This document shows positions 11,164-24,204 of a stretch of DNA of 64,000 nucleotides, in pieces. Source of the DNA: Emydura subglobosa (Eukaryota > Chordata > Testudines > Chelidae); the NCBI GenBank assembly GCA_007922225.1, contig ML679961.1, positions 64,431,075 to 64,495,074 on the forward strand, read 5' to 3'. The first letter of the stretch is position 1. Every line of letters begins with the position of its first letter. A program made the position numbers and the translations under genes. The notes under the pieces were generated by a model. That model was given only the letters and a program-made list of their open reading frames with translations, searched no databases and was not told the DNA's origin.

Positions 11164-14100
11164 GTAAGGGAAGAAAAGAAACTTGATTTAAAGAGACTAG
11201 ATTATAAACTTGATTGTAGAGTAAAAACAATGAGCCGAACAAAGACCCATTGGCCAGCACAGAGCTGCTCTAAATTGGCAGCTGAAGAGTCCCCTGGAAT
11301 AGGGAAAATTTTGGATGGTGCTGAGCTGGCATAGTCCTCTCTATGCCATTGCTCCTAACCCTTCCCCCAAGCTGGCATAGGAGGCCGAGCACTCAGGCTT
11401 CTGGAAGATATCACTGGATCTAAATAAGCCTTTGGCTGCCCTGGAGATTGAAGAAGTGGATAGATGGCTAAAAGCCACCTTTGTCCTTCCTTGAGCTCTG
11501 ACTCTGCTAAGGAGCAGGCCCTCCAATAGAATATTCTCTGACGGTTCCACAAGTGTACATGGAATATCTGCAAATCTTAATAAAGAGAATACAGAGCTTT
11601 CACTGTAGGTTACCAATTCAGATTTAGAACAGGTTGGTAGTGATCAAATGCTGTTACCATTTGATGGCTGTTCAGTGGTCTCTGAAATGAGCTTGTGATT
11701 TCATTCCAGTTTTCAGTGGGCAGGTGTCTCCATTGAAAAACCACCACCACACTTGGCACCAATTGGCCCACTTGCTGATAGTCTTACTTCCTTTTGGTAA
11801 TAGACTGACTGTTAAAACTGACCAACTTTTGCTCTTAAAATTCAGGATTGAGGCATGTTGGTGGAAGCTGTGTGGCAGAAACATGTACTTGCTCTGGGGA
11901 AATACATAGAGGACTTCAGTCTCTCTAAAATTTTTGGTCTGACACCTTTCATCAGCACTCGATTTCCCCTTCCCCCACTCTTTTTAATATTGAAACTCCT
12001 TTTGGAGAAGGGAGAGGGGAAGAAACATGCTTTAATTAATGGATATCTGCATATGTCTCAAAATCCATGCAGAGCATCCCTTTCACAATCTAATGTGATC
12101 AGTAAAGATAGGAAAGAAATGTATCCGTCACCTGCCCACCCTAAGAATGTACAGTTAAATTTGTTTATTTTTAGCACATTTTTGGAGCTCTTGATTTCCT
12201 TCTCACACTGAGATTTGTGAACTTGGATCAGTGCTGTAAATTAAGTCTCTTACCTTCTGTTTTATCTACATTTATAAAATGGGGCTAACTGTACTTTGTA
12301 AAGTGATCTGACATCCTTGAGAGGTATGATAGAAGTGCAAGTGTAAAGGTCTTTCCCTGTCCAGTATAATGTTTCAATTTGAATTGAGTTGAAGTTCAGC
12401 CACAGAAAATCAGATTATTTTTGCAAATTGAAAATATAAAATATGGAAACTTGCCTAAGGTGAATGGAACTGTTAGTTCATACTCACAGTGAAAGAAGAG
12501 CTCCTTCTTACTATAAATATGTTTGACAGTGTATTTATTGTGGATTGAGTCAGATTGCCCAAAACAAGTATATTTTTTCACTTTATATTCTTCCATCCAA
12601 AAGATCTCAATGCATTTTGTGTGTGTATGTAATGTATATAGGTAGCATTTACTGTATCTAGCTACTTCTAGAGCAGAGGGCAACAGCTGAGTGGACAGTG
12701 CTCTGCACAACAATCTCTGGAGAGGAAATCTTGGCCAAAGACACCTGGCAAACCCTGCTCTTACAAAGAGTGCCAAGGAGCCTTTAATGTCCAATGGAGA
12801 CAAAGAACATGAATGCTTTTTAAATTATCATAATAAACTTCATTGAACTCAACTTTACACCTTTGGTGGATGAAAAGCTGAACTAAATTTGTGGTTCGTG
12901 GAGACCCACTAATACAAATCTGGGGCTTAGCCTACCAAACCACCCTCTATATACACTATATTTCACCTCCGTAAGTATAATAGCAAAGAAGAGTGGACAC
13001 TTTCTGATCTTTCATTGTCATAACCAGTGTACTCAAAAGGAGAGAGAGATGTTATAAATGAAGTGGAAGAGTCACACACACAATTCTTACCAAATAATTG
13101 GCCACAAACTCTGAACTTTCTTTAAATATCACAGTAGAACCCAGTTATCATGACCCATACTTAAAGTGTCACCACTATTCAGTTTTGCAGGGACATATTT
13201 AACAACAAGCAACTATTAGGGTGCCTCATGTAACCCAGTCAACTTGTGGTCCTGGCCTCATCCCCATCCTTTCCTCCCACTGTAACAATAGAACCAAAGG
13301 CAAGTCGTAGCCACTTCCTTTTCCCCCACCTACCTCCCACTTCTCTCTCCTCCACTCTGCTACTGTAGCTTATGGTGGGAGGGAAAGCCGGTTCCTTAAT
13401 AGGCCGAGATTGAAGCCAGCCTGATATAATGGCTTCCCTCCAATTCATCTGAGTATATTGGATGAAATTCTAAGTTTTTGGAAAAACTAGGCCAGATTTA
13501 TCATTTGGTGTAACTTCATAGAAATCAATGTGGTTTTATTGAGTATAATAAGCACTGTATGTGTAAATGGTTTGATTCAAAGAACATGGAGAAGAGCCAC
13601 TTACACAGTAATCTAACACTGGCACAGTAATGGTTGCTCTGTGTCCTCATTTCCAGAAACCTCTAAAGAGAGCTTCTGGATGTAGGAAAATGCTTCCCGC
13701 CCCCACTTAGTTACATGTAAACATGAGAAACAAGTTCGCTTCCATGAGAGGAAACAGATTTAAACATGTGCAATATAAACCAAAATTTGGAGTCATCTTT
13801 ACATTTAAAATGGATTCCCATTCCTTCTGAACCCTTGTTAATTCTCATGAACATCACATGAGCTTCACCACTTGACAGCTGACGGCATACCTACAGATGG
13901 ATAGATGCACTTATACTTAAGATAAAACGAAAGGACCTCATCCTTTTCTTCATTCCCTGCAAATGAATGGTAACTGCATGCATAATGCTGTTTAATGTTT
14001 CTTATACAGAAAATGCTAAATCTGTATTTGCTAGTGTTTAGTACAGAGGGTGGGGGTGAAGGGGAGAACAACCTTCAACACTAGAGATTGGAGTACATGA

Positions 14101-14818
14101 AGGGACCAGGTTAGGTTTTTTTTTTTTTTTTTTAAAGGGATACAGTCCCCTTGACCTGCATTCATATGAACAGTTTGAATTGCGTTTAATGGACATGATC
14201 AAGGGAGGCTATCTCATTTTTAATATGAAAATAATTTGTGGTCACAGTAGTGTGCGTAGCAATGTTTGTATCCCCATATGCTGTGACTGCAGCAGCACTG
14301 AGCATTGTTATACTACTAACATACAGAGTGAACTGGGCTCACAACTGAAACACAAACTATGATAGCATCTAGTTTGTCCTTCCTCTTATTGTTGCAACAG
14401 CATAAGCAGTTACATCTTTCCTTGTGAATTGCAGGGTGTGGGTGTCTCTGTATGAGACTGAAACTTCTCATCACCACCTCCTCCACCCATGCATGCACCA
14501 CAGTTTTGGCTGAGACTGGTCAGAGCATTATCAACAACACTCCTTAATTAACTGAAGCATCTGAGCAATGTGAGGCATGCCCTATTAAGACATACTACCT
14601 CCATGGGACTCTATGCTCCTGTAAGCCCTTGGTGCTATAGACAACAGACTGGGAGCCTCTGTGTAGGTGAGCAGGGTGCTAACCACTTGGTAACCAGGCT
14701 GGTCTTCTCTCCACAGTGCTTTCATTTTCGAAATAGAAATTGCAAAACCTTTTTTTCACTATAAACTTTTAATGACCAGTATGTGATTTTTTTTTTAAGT
14801 GTTTATTTCTCTTTATAG
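11164..14818 (+). other. DCAF5: DCAF5 intron (3.7 kb)
   Basis: Starts GTAAGG and ends TTTATAG. It contains a probable ancient SINE/LINE tail at 12262-12345 and a T17 run at about 14117. Otherwise it is AT-rich intron without features that I can support; several 60-135 codon open frames in it have no domain signature. Confidence 0.85.
12262..12345 (+). repeat. Ancient interspersed repeat fragment (MIR/L2-like tail)
   Basis: ATAAAATGGGGCTAACTGTA followed by TAAAGTGATCTGACATCCTTGAGAGG and ATAGAAGTGCAAG-type wording resembles the tail shared by many old vertebrate MIR/L2-type repeats. Recognition is from memory only. Confidence 0.45.
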
Positions 14819-14855
14819 GCAATGATGAGCAAGTTATACTCCACGATGTTGAAAG
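14819..14855 (+). CDS. DCAF5: DCAF5 short coding exon (37 nt)
   Basis: A very short exon, too small to stand out as an open frame. The acceptor is TTTATAG (AG at 14817-14818) after a T-rich tract, and the donor is GTAAAT at 14856. Joined to the upstream exon it reads GGNDEQVILHDVE and leaves AG of a Ser codon, which the next exon completes. It supplies the NDEQVILHDVE strand of a WD40 blade. Both neighbouring exons fit its phase exactly, which is the main support. Thirty-seven nt is not a multiple of three, so skipping it would shift the frame downstream. Confidence 0.92.
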
Positions 14856-17800
14856 GTAAATTCATAATTTGTTCCCACTGCTTCATCAGCTTTTGTTATA
14901 ACCTTTGTTACTGGAGGCATCCAAACTGATGTTTTTAAGTGAAAATGTAACATTGTGGGGGGAGGTGTCTCTTTGGTTTCATGTTATTCATAGCTCGAGG
15001 AGGTGGGTGCTGTCATGAAAACAGTAATATGTTCCAAATGCGGAATTATAGACTTGAAGGGCCACGTTTTTTAAGGTATCTACGCCCTAGTGGGATTTTC
15101 AAAAGCATCTAGGCACCTAATTCCCACGGAAGTCAAGGGGAGTTAGGTGCCTAAATACTTTTAAAAATCTGTCTCCAAGGGCCCAATTCCACACAGCCTT
15201 GCAGTTTTGTTAAAACTGGTGTAAATAACTACATAAGGTGCAAGGCAGTGGTCATTCACACCTGTAGGATTTTATACCCCCTTTGTACCAAAACTGCAAG
15301 GCTGTGAGGAATTGGACTCTAGAAGTCCTATTGTGAGACAACATGGGTAAAAAGGGATACTACTATGATGTTAAAAATATTTTGGATAGCCTATCTAATT
15401 ATCAGAGTTGAACAATCAGAGTAGTATATTTACGTTTCTTCTGAGCTGGATTTGATTTCTGGCGTACAACTTTTGTAGATTAATGTTTTGGTCTACATGC
15501 TGTTTAGCTCCCACAAACTGTTAAATAATAAAGTTTAAGTAATGTGCACTGATGAAAAATGAATTCAAAGTCAGACAAGGCAGGAACAGATGTAAGAATA
15601 GTGAGAAATATAAAAACCTTAAATCTCTCTGTTGCCTGAGTCCTGGTTAGCATAATTTGGAAGGATCTCTGTTGCTTAGCTTGTTCAAAATCTTTGTGTT
15701 TGAATAAAAGTTCCAAAATAAATGTTTCACCTTAGTCTCTGACCTTTCACCTCAGTCAAATGTCAGTATTGCAGCTTTGTCTTGCTCTTCACACTTAAAG
15801 GTTACTGTTTACCATATATCTTGCTTGAGTGTTTTTAAGTACAGCCCTTTCTTTGATTTTATTTTGTTTTTGTTTTGGTATGTGATTGTTACATATTGGA
15901 TTTTTAGATGTATTGCAATTGGACAAAACATATTTGTCTCATTCATCTAACATTGCAATAGTTGTTTGGGTTCCCTGCAGAAGATAGCGCAATCAAGTAT
16001 GATGTTTTGAATTCTGATTTGAATTCTCTAATTCACTCAGCATTTTATTTTTTAATAATGGCTATATGTAGACTAGCTCTATCAAGTTCTTTTTTTCATA
16101 TGCTCAAGTGGCACTTTCTGCTGTTGCTCTTCTGGCTTTTACATTATCAAAACTGCTTTCCAAGTTAGTCACTCATGAGACAGTTACTAGATCTCTCTCT
16201 CAAATCAGCAGTTTTAGCATGGGCACTGTTAAAACTTGCATTAACTTCAGACAGGATTTCCTTGAAGGACTTTCTGTACCCTGGAGTTTTTGTTGCACAG
16301 ACTACATCCAGGTTGTTCCTCAAGAAATACAGCAAGTCAAGTAGCCTCACACTGGCTGTTCTAGTCTTTAAGTAGTTATGCTGGGCTGTCTTTTCTTGGC
16401 ATTCTTGATCCTTTTCAAAGTGACCTACAAAGTTGTGGGGAGGGTGGAAACTGGGCTTGAGCCCTTGTTTTGCTGCTGTATGTTGGATAAAGTGGGGGAT
16501 TAGGACGTTGGGAGATTTTCCTCTACTTGTTTTCCACATTAGAACTTGAGGTGTGGTCTATCCTGGAGGACACTGACTAGAGCAGTGTTTCTCAACCTTT
16601 TAAGTAGCAAGTACCCCCTAACTTCTGAAAACTTTGAGTACCCCAACACTCACTTTTCCACAGGATTTTATATTTACAGACTAATGTGAGCCATAAGTTG
16701 GAAGAAGGGCTGAGTATATAAGACCGTGATATGACAGATGTCAGATCTAGTGTGGGTAGGGTTACCACTTTTACACCAGGAGTGCACAACTCAAGTATGT
16801 AGCTGGGCTAGAGGTGATGTTGGCCAAAGCTAGGAGGCTTTGAGCAGCATGCCAATGCTGGGGAATATAAAACGCCGTGTCAAATTTTTTGCCATAGATT
16901 TGAGAGGAGGAAGAGGTGAGAGAGAGACAGGGAAGGAGGGAGAGAGAGAGAGGAAAAAGAGGGTAACTGTAAAATCTGGGCTGTCATAGTTGTCAATTTC
17001 ACTGCTCAGCTAGAGCAGTAAAATTGACAAGTTTTCTGGGACTGGGCTTGGAGCCAGGAAGGGGGGCTGCCCTGTGGGTGAGTTGCAGGCGGCTGTTGCC
17101 TGGCTGCTAGCCCAGGAGGTGGGTGACTGCCATCCAGTTTGAGCTGGGGTAGAGGAGGCTTCCACGCTAGCTGGGACCCAGGGATGTGGGCAGGCGGCTG
17201 CTGCCCATCTTCAAGCCGGGGGCTGAAGGCTGTCCCTCGACTCGGAGCCGGGGCGCAGGTGGCTGCCACCCAGCTGCGAGCCCAGCTCACGAGATGCAGG
17301 AGGCTGCCACTGGGCTCCCACCTGGGAGCTGGGTCCCAGTGGGAGGCAGGTGGCTGCCACTCGCATTCCCCCAAGAGCAGGTGGCTGCCACCCACTTCCC
17401 ATCTGGGAGCTGTGACTGGGTGGGAAGCCGGGGGCTGTCGCCCACCTTCCCGGGAAGCCGGGGGCTGCCACATGCCACCCAGCTGGGAGCAGGGACCGGG
17501 TGGGAAGTGGGCTGCTGCGGCCCAGCTTCCCCAGAAGACGGCAGCTGCCACCTGCCTCCCCTTCATTCTGTTTTTCCCCAGGTACCCCCTGCCTGTGTCT
17601 CACGTACCCCCAGGGGTACGCATACCACAGGTTGAGAAACTATGGACTAGAGAGCAAGAGGAAAGCTGAGTGGCCGAGACTGCTTAAAACTGTTGTTCTT
17701 GTAATGGTCAACTCCAGTGATTGACAAACCTTTAGGTGAAAGAAAGCTTGTATTAAAGAATCAACACTCCCTACCTTCTTGTCCCTTTTAGTTAAGAAAT

Positions 17801-18639
17801 GAAAGCTGACTATCATTAAGGCCTCAATAAGACCTCTCAAAAACACAGGAGCACAGAGCTGGTATTCATGATACTTTCAAGATGATAAAACCCCTAAAAC
17901 TAGAACCCTTTGAGACCACCTATTTATTTAATTTTATTTGCATTTCTTTAGGAACTAAAAATTAAAATAAAAAGGGCAAGCACAGTTTAGGCAAGGTTAC
18001 TTCTTTAATATAGATTTGATCCCCAAAATCCAAGTTCTATTTTATAGAAAATATTAACTCATCTCATCAGACAAACATATTTTCCCTCAATATAATTATT
18101 ATTAATTTGTTGAGGTTGCTGGCTCCAGCCTTGCATTAGGTTCTTGCAATTTAATAAGCTTCAGTGCTGTTAGTAGCACAGACTGTTAGGCCAGACTCAT
18201 TCCTGGTCTTAGGATAAACTCATATTATTTTAAGATATGACTTTTCTCTTAAAAAGGCACAATTGAATAACTGTTTGTTTTATATTAATTTTGTTTACTA
18301 TTACTAATATATTAGTAGCTTGTAAGCTTTAAAAGACTGAAAAGAAAGAGGAACTGACTTAGCTCATTTATTGCAAAACTTATCTAATGCAACATCACTC
18401 TTGTAGCCACCTGCAAATTTTGGAGGCTTTTTGTGATCGATATGTAGGTGTCTAGCTAGCAAATGTTGTTTTTTAACTCCATAACAGGAACCTGATATCT
18501 AGTGTGAGCAATATTAATCTTGTCACTCAGTATTGGCATCTGACAAAGCTATAGCTATCAATTGCCTCCTGAAACAACCTTACTCCCTCAACAAAACGTA
18601 CACCAAAAGGAGGGGAAATAATACATGTTTGTCTTGCAG
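14856..18639 (+). other. DCAF5: DCAF5 intron (3.8 kb)
   Basis: Starts GTAAAT and ends GTCTTGCAG. A hAT-like GC-rich element occupies 16583-17644. The segment 15070-15330 contains short mirrored motifs (CCTTGCAGTTTTG and CAAAACTGCAAGG-like) that suggest an old inverted-repeat element. The rest is AT-rich with no recognised feature. Confidence 0.85.
16583..17644. mobile_element. GC-rich hAT-like non-autonomous element, perfect 8-bp TSD
   Basis: It starts CAGTGTTTCTCAACC and ends GGTTGAGAAACTATG, with GACTAGAG as an exact 8-bp duplication on both sides (16575-16582 and 17645-17652). At 1,062 bp it is a sister of the element at 50076-51248: both share the terminal CAAGTA(C/T)CCCCTAACTTCTG, an inner AAATCTGGGGCTGTCATAG block and the 3' block GTACCCCCTGCCTGTGTCTC. 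From about 17040 to 17560 the interior is a GC-rich degenerate tandem array built around GGCTGCCACCCAGCTTCC-like units. This array produces overlapping open frames up to 186 codons on both strands, rich in Pro, Gly, Trp and Ser; I judge them repeat artefacts, not genes. Confidence 0.88.
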
Positions 18640-18779
18640 CACTGAGACCTTGGATGTGTTCGCACATGAAGATGCGGTATATGGCCTTTCAGTGAGCCCA
18701 GTGAATGATAATGTCTTTGCCAGTTCATCTGACGATGGCCGGGTTCTCATTTGGGATATCCGAGAGTCTCCACATGGAG
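18640..18779 (+). CDS. DCAF5: DCAF5 coding exon with WDIR (DWD box) motif
   Basis: A 140-nt exon. The acceptor is TGTCTTGCAG (AG at 18638-18639) and the donor is GTGAGA at 18780. The frame starts with the last base of a Ser codon and reads STETLDVFAHEDAVYGLSVSP and on to DDGRVLIWDIRESPHG, ending with one base of a Glu codon. It encodes a whole WD40 blade. Its WDIR is the WDxR/DWD-box signature that DDB1-binding WD40 receptors use, so this exon probably contributes to the DDB1 interface. The Thr after Ser (STET) replaces what I recall as SSET in human, a conservative change. Confidence 0.95.
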
Positions 18780-20704
18780 GTGAGAGCTGTAGGTGAAAAA
18801 GGGTATTAATGTAGAGAGATCTCTTGAATGTTGAAAAACTGCCTTTATCAGGATAGATTTTGGGGGTGGAGAAGGAGTGTGGTGCATGATTTGTGTGCAG
18901 TGGTCATTTGATATCCTGTACTAATGTTGGATTGTGGTAATAGCACAGGGTTGCCAGCCTACAAGTCTTCAAATATCAGATCCTAAAGATCAGATTTAGT
19001 TTTAAATAACAATTTTTCTGCATACATAAATTCAGGGACCCTATCCCATCTCCTAAAGGTTGGTGCATGTGAGCTCTCCTTTTTCTTTCCCTTCTCCGTT
19101 TTGTCCCTTTTTAAGGACACATTAGGAAAAAAAGTCTTTAATCCCAGTCTACAGTGAAATGATTTTTAAAATGCCTTAATCATAATCCTATTGTTATTGC
19201 ATGTTGTTACGATAGAGCAAGTTATGGTTGTTAAGGAGTTAAGGTGTCCTAACTATGCATTTCCATATCTTAACATGTTCCTTTTAAATTTCATCCTAAA
19301 ACTGAATTTCCTGGGATTATATAGTTCGTTTGGGGATAATTATAACGTCCTGTAGTATATCACTCTAAATGACTGGTATATATTCTCACCCTTAACTCCA
19401 TTTTAAAACATTTTTGTCTGGAAATTTTAATTCAGAACATTCTGCAGGTCACTGCAGTAATTATTTCCTTTCTCTCGCCTCCCTGATTTTACATCAATTT
19501 CATCTTATTGCCCTCTTATATACCATTTTATTTGGTGTAAAACTGCTGTTTGGAACCAGACTACTTTGGTTTCTGCCTAGAGAGAATGTACTGAATTAGT
19601 TCATCTGCTAGGAGTCCTGGTCCTGCCCACTAACATGTCGGTGCCACTCACTTCTGGGGTTGGTGCAACTGTCTGTGACTAGCAGGGTTGCCAGCACTAC
19701 CCCTCTGGCCTGCATTCTCAGGCCCTAGAATGAATCGAGTCCTTGGACTAGATATGAAAGAACATCAGAAGTACTTATAATAAATCCACAGTTTGTGCAT
19801 GCAGCATGAACTAAAAATTTACTTTCGAGGTTACTGTCATTAATTCATCTTGTATAAAATTTTCTGCTTCTGTATTTACATTTTCTTCTTTGTGACAAGG
19901 AGAGTTTTTTGTGTGTTTGCTTACTGTGTGTTCAGGTTTTCTTGTGATCTATTGAGTTAAATGTTTTTTGCTTTCTATCACATTATTAGTTGCCTGAAAA
20001 TTTTTTGTTCTTCTTTTATATGGAAACTAAGTACCTTAAGGTAGTAGTAACTCTTTTTTAAGAGGTGTTTCTCTCTTTTAAGTCTTCACAAAACAATAAA
20101 ACTAGACTATGCTCTAATTAAAACAAATAAACCCACAACTTTTCTGAACCCCACGGTTTGTGTGCTATCACAGAAATTCTCAGGTAGCTGTGATGTCCAG
20201 TGCCGGTACATTTTGTTGTATAGAAAGAGAACCTGGAACTGGTCAGCATCCTTTTTGCAAGTCTGTCTGTCTCTATACAAACACACATATAAAAGTATTA
20301 TATGACTTGTACACTGAGTGCTATGTACAGCTTGGTTAGTGGTGACATCTAGCATTTCGTTTTAGGTTTGGTTCAATTTTCAAGCTACTTTTGTAGGTTG
20401 TCTAAGGAAGTGAAAGAGGGCAAAGAGTGAAGTTTGATTTTTAAAACATTTCTGCTGCATTTTGGGTTTTGCAAAATTTTTTTTTTTTTTTTTTTTTTAA
20501 CTCTCAATTTTGGAACTAAACTATTTGATAGTGTAAGTACATAATTAGGTTTATTAAATTACATCATCTTGAGTGACCCAAGTAAACAGATAGGCCACTG
20601 AACAGTTTTCTTTAAACAAAGGAAAAACAACAAAAAACCCCACCCTCCTTTAATATTTCTCTCTGAGCACTTAGACTTTAATACCTTATCTGTACTGGGA
20701 AACT

Positions 20705-20737
20705 ACCTGTTGCTAACAAGGGGTGTTAGCAACAGGT
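20705..20737. repeat. Perfect 14-bp inverted repeat with 5-nt loop
   Basis: ACCTGTTGCTAACA at 20705-20718 is exactly complementary to 20724-20737, with the loop AGGGG. It lies in ordinary intron sequence. Confidence 0.9.
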
Positions 20738-23574
20738 GGAGCTGAGCACTGTTTAACTGAAAGTGTGCAGAAGATGAAACTGTATTTAGCATCATGTGCT
20801 AAACTCAGGTTTAACTAAGGCTTCTGAAATCATTTGTATTTACCTATGCTTGCAATTAAACCATGTTTGTCACTGCTTCACTTGTACCTGTTACTGACAT
20901 TCATTTAAGAGATGGCCTTGTAACCACTGTGGAGCTGGATTGCACTTGGTACAGTTGAGGCTCTTCTGGGGCAGCCTCTTAAGAAAAGAGGTTGGTTTAT
21001 AAGGGTGGGTCTTTTTGTGCAGGTGTTATTGAATGTCAGTATAAAGTTTGTGTGGTTTCTATGTGATTAAATAGAAGCAAATGTGTATGGAGGCTTCTGC
21101 TCAGCATTAAATCTGAGGCCTGCAATCATTTTTGGTACAAGGTGTGGTGCTCACCACTGCAAGTAATCTCATGGACTTCAATGGGACTTTTTGTAGTAAA
21201 TGGATGCAGGGTCAAAATCCTTAATGTCTGGCAAACTCCTTTAAAATATCAAATCTCACATATAAACTAACAGTCATAGAGGGGAATTCAGTCCCCCAGG
21301 CCCTCAATCTCCTGCCTAGTCATTCCCTGTAAAAATCGTTTTTCTCCGACTTTGGCAGCGATGATGTTGAACTTATCTTGTAAGAAACAAACCTTTCTTA
21401 CATTGCTATGTGTGAGAGCTTCAACTGTAAAATAAAGCAGAAGAGAACAATAACAAAATTAAATCCCTTATTCATTAAATAGATTATACCATGCACATTA
21501 GTCAATTTTTAATTAAATAAGTTGTCAGACTTTCGTAAGTTAGGAAAAGTTACATTTCAAAGTACAGTAGTGTCTTTAATGCAGGTGAAACTCCAGCAAT
21601 GAGTTACAGTAACTTGCCCAAATGAATATTTACTAAATAAAAACGTATTTGCTAGTTGCCAAATGAAGGGTTTTTTAAAAATCTGTCACTGTTCCAGTAA
21701 CTCCATTCAGTGAATGGGGTCTGTGTTTCTCAGTGAGGGCTGCCGTTTTAATGATCCAGCATATATGTCCCAGCAGGGATCTGATCTGATGATGTAAACC
21801 GAAAGGATCAGCTTTACCATTAGTCTGCTTTTGAAACTGCTTGTGGACTAGAACCAGCATTAGTGCTTTTGAATGGGTTTGCAAAACAAATGTTTGCCCA
21901 TCTTCTCTCTGCCAACATAATCTTGATCACACCACTAAGCGCAGGCCAGTCTTGGTACTCCAAACTTAACTGATCTTCTTTAAAAATGGGAGGGAGAAAT
22001 TTAGTTTGCTGCTTGATAGCTAGGCACAGGCTGCAGCACAACAGCTAAGTGTGTTTGTTTTTAAGGGGCAGCTCTTTCAAGCTGAGAGATCTGGGAGCTT
22101 TTAGGACTGCACTCACTAGAAAGTTGTGTGCCTTCCAATATATTTTAGCAGTTGTGGTAGCTTTTCATAAACTTTAATCACCAGAACAGCACTGTAAAAT
22201 AGAAATGTTTCCCTGTCTGTAAAATTGAGATAAGTTGGAGGCTGAGACTTGACCAAAGCTACAAAGGGAGTCTCTATTAAAACATATGGTCATTTTATCT
22301 GTTCTGTGCTTGGTGAATTAAACTAGGCTCCTATGCATTCTATTCACATGTTCTCCTTCTTAGCTAGAGGCTATATTAGCTGTTCAATGGAGGCCCCTGG
22401 CTCAGCTGCAGGTGTTTGACATGTGCCATCAATTTCAGCAATTGACCCTCCTTGGGCTGCAGATTGGCTAAAAGTATTCCCTAAAAAGAAATCAATTTTC
22501 AAAAGCCAAAAGAGTGCAAAAGCCAGTGGTGGGTAGCTATAAGGTAGACTATGAATGTGAACTTTTGGGAGGAAATCACAGTGGCAGCTTCTCAAACCTA
22601 GTGATGGGTTTATAATGTCCAGGCTATCTCTGTAATGATTAGATCTTGAAGCTTCTTTTTAAAAAGAAAAACAAACCATCTCTCCCTCTTGAAAACAGTC
22701 CTGATATTTATAGATCTCCAACATTTTTGGATGCTTGCAAATGTGAAACCCAAAAGTCAAGTTGTTTTAAACAACTTACTCTTCCATTTCCAGAGAGTTC
22801 TAATGGTAGAGTTGATAGAGCCTCTTCGGCTCTGTGTCTTCTCTTCAAACTGGCTAGCAGATCCTCATGTTTCTTTTAAATGCTGCATTGCTCGGAGGTC
22901 CCAAACCAGATAGGTGCCACATTGTAGTAGGCACTATAAAGACACTTAAGGAAAAAGTCCTTGCTCTGAAGAGCTGAGTCAAAAAATGTGGCAGAAAAGC
23001 ACGTAATATACAAGCAGAAGGATGAAGGGGATGGCAGACACATGTCATGTTAGTGGCATATCTTTCTCTTTAAAAAGTTTATATATTTTTGTTTTATTCT
23101 GTATAGAAGACTTTGGAGATTAGTTTGTGTTGATTACAAAAATAAATAAGTAATTAGAGTACTTTTGTATTATCGTGGGGTTGTAGTAACACAACTTCTG
23201 CTGGGTAGTACTAACTTTTGCCAACACTTTCAAACTGGAGTGCTTAAAGTTAAAAACCTAATATAAGTGACCTGACTTTCAGAGGTGCTGAAAATCTTCA
23301 GTGCTCATTTTAATGGGAGTTATGCCCAGATTTAGTCAGGGCTGATTGTGGTCACCACAGAACATAAAATTGATGTAACATGCATTAATTTTTTCATGCC
23401 CACTGAATACACAACTGATGCAGATGATGCTATTGGAACCTGAAACCTGTTTATCCAAATAACTTACCTACATGTGATGTTACTTGTAACAGGTATGTTT
23501 CCGCTAAACTTTAGCACATCTGTGAATCACAAAACTATTGACTAACACTTAGAATTAAAATTAATTGACAAAGC

Positions 23575-23836
23575 CAGTGGTTCTCTGACTGTGATCTTTA
23601 GAGCAATTGTGGTCTACGGAATATGAGATAGAGATTTGTGGACAGCTGGCTTCTCACATGGTTCTGACTCTTTGCCCTTGTTTCTAGCTGCTTAAATTGC
23701 ATTAAGTAATGTTACTGTTCCATGTAAGCAAGTGCTTCAGCTGCTTTGTGTGCTTGCAAATACATGGGGAGATCTCCATGAAATGTATTCCTTTAGTAAA
23801 TATGTGATTTGCACTATGAAACTTTGAGAACCTCTT
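23575..23836. mobile_element. Possible old hAT-like element
   Basis: The left end CAGTGGTTCTCTGACTGTG and the right end CTTTGAGAACCTCT are roughly inverted hAT-type termini. No target duplication can be recognised, so this is only suggestive. Confidence 0.35.
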
Positions 23837-24204
23837 ATGTAAGAACACATTGACTTAAGAATTTGTTCCTCTGATCAGTTTTTCCTTCCATCTTAATGAG
23901 TTTGAAATTTTGGATCTGTGTAATGTCATGGCCTTAAATCTTCTGTTAAACTTCAACGTGGAGAATTCTCTTTAAGTCCCATATATGGGATTTTTCCACA
24001 CTGGGCAAAGATGATATATGTGGGTGGATTTCAAAACATCAGTTACATTGTTTGGAATGTGTTTAACTTTAGAATCTACTGGGAAATGTCTCTGTATTTT
24101 CAGATCACTATATGGAAACAGTATAGTGAGTTGCAAAATCATTGCATCAGAACAGTTGCATGCATTGTTTGTTCTGATGTCTGAAATCTTCATTTTTTCC
24201 ATAG

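Larger units (their letters stand above)
18780..24204 (+). other. DCAF5: DCAF5 intron (5.4 kb)
   Basis: Starts GTGAGA and ends TTCCATAG. It contains a 14-bp perfect hairpin at 20705-20737, a T run near 20479, possible traces of old MIR-like repeats near 22190-22260 and 22910-22990, and a weak hAT-like element at 23575-23836. I see nothing else I can support. Confidence 0.85.

Noticed and set aside
17006..17669. 186- and 176-codon open frames on opposite strands
   Set aside because: Overlapping open frames in all directions come from the repeat composition of the element at 16583-17644.
18533..18639. ATG-led extension before the exon at 18640
   Set aside because: Same reasoning: a strong acceptor TGTCTTGCAG and an exact phase match with the 37-nt exon show that it is intron.
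24018..24204. Upstream extension of the exon frame at 24205
   Set aside because: The preceding exon joins directly at the AG of 24203-24204 in phase and in the known protein; the extension is intron.
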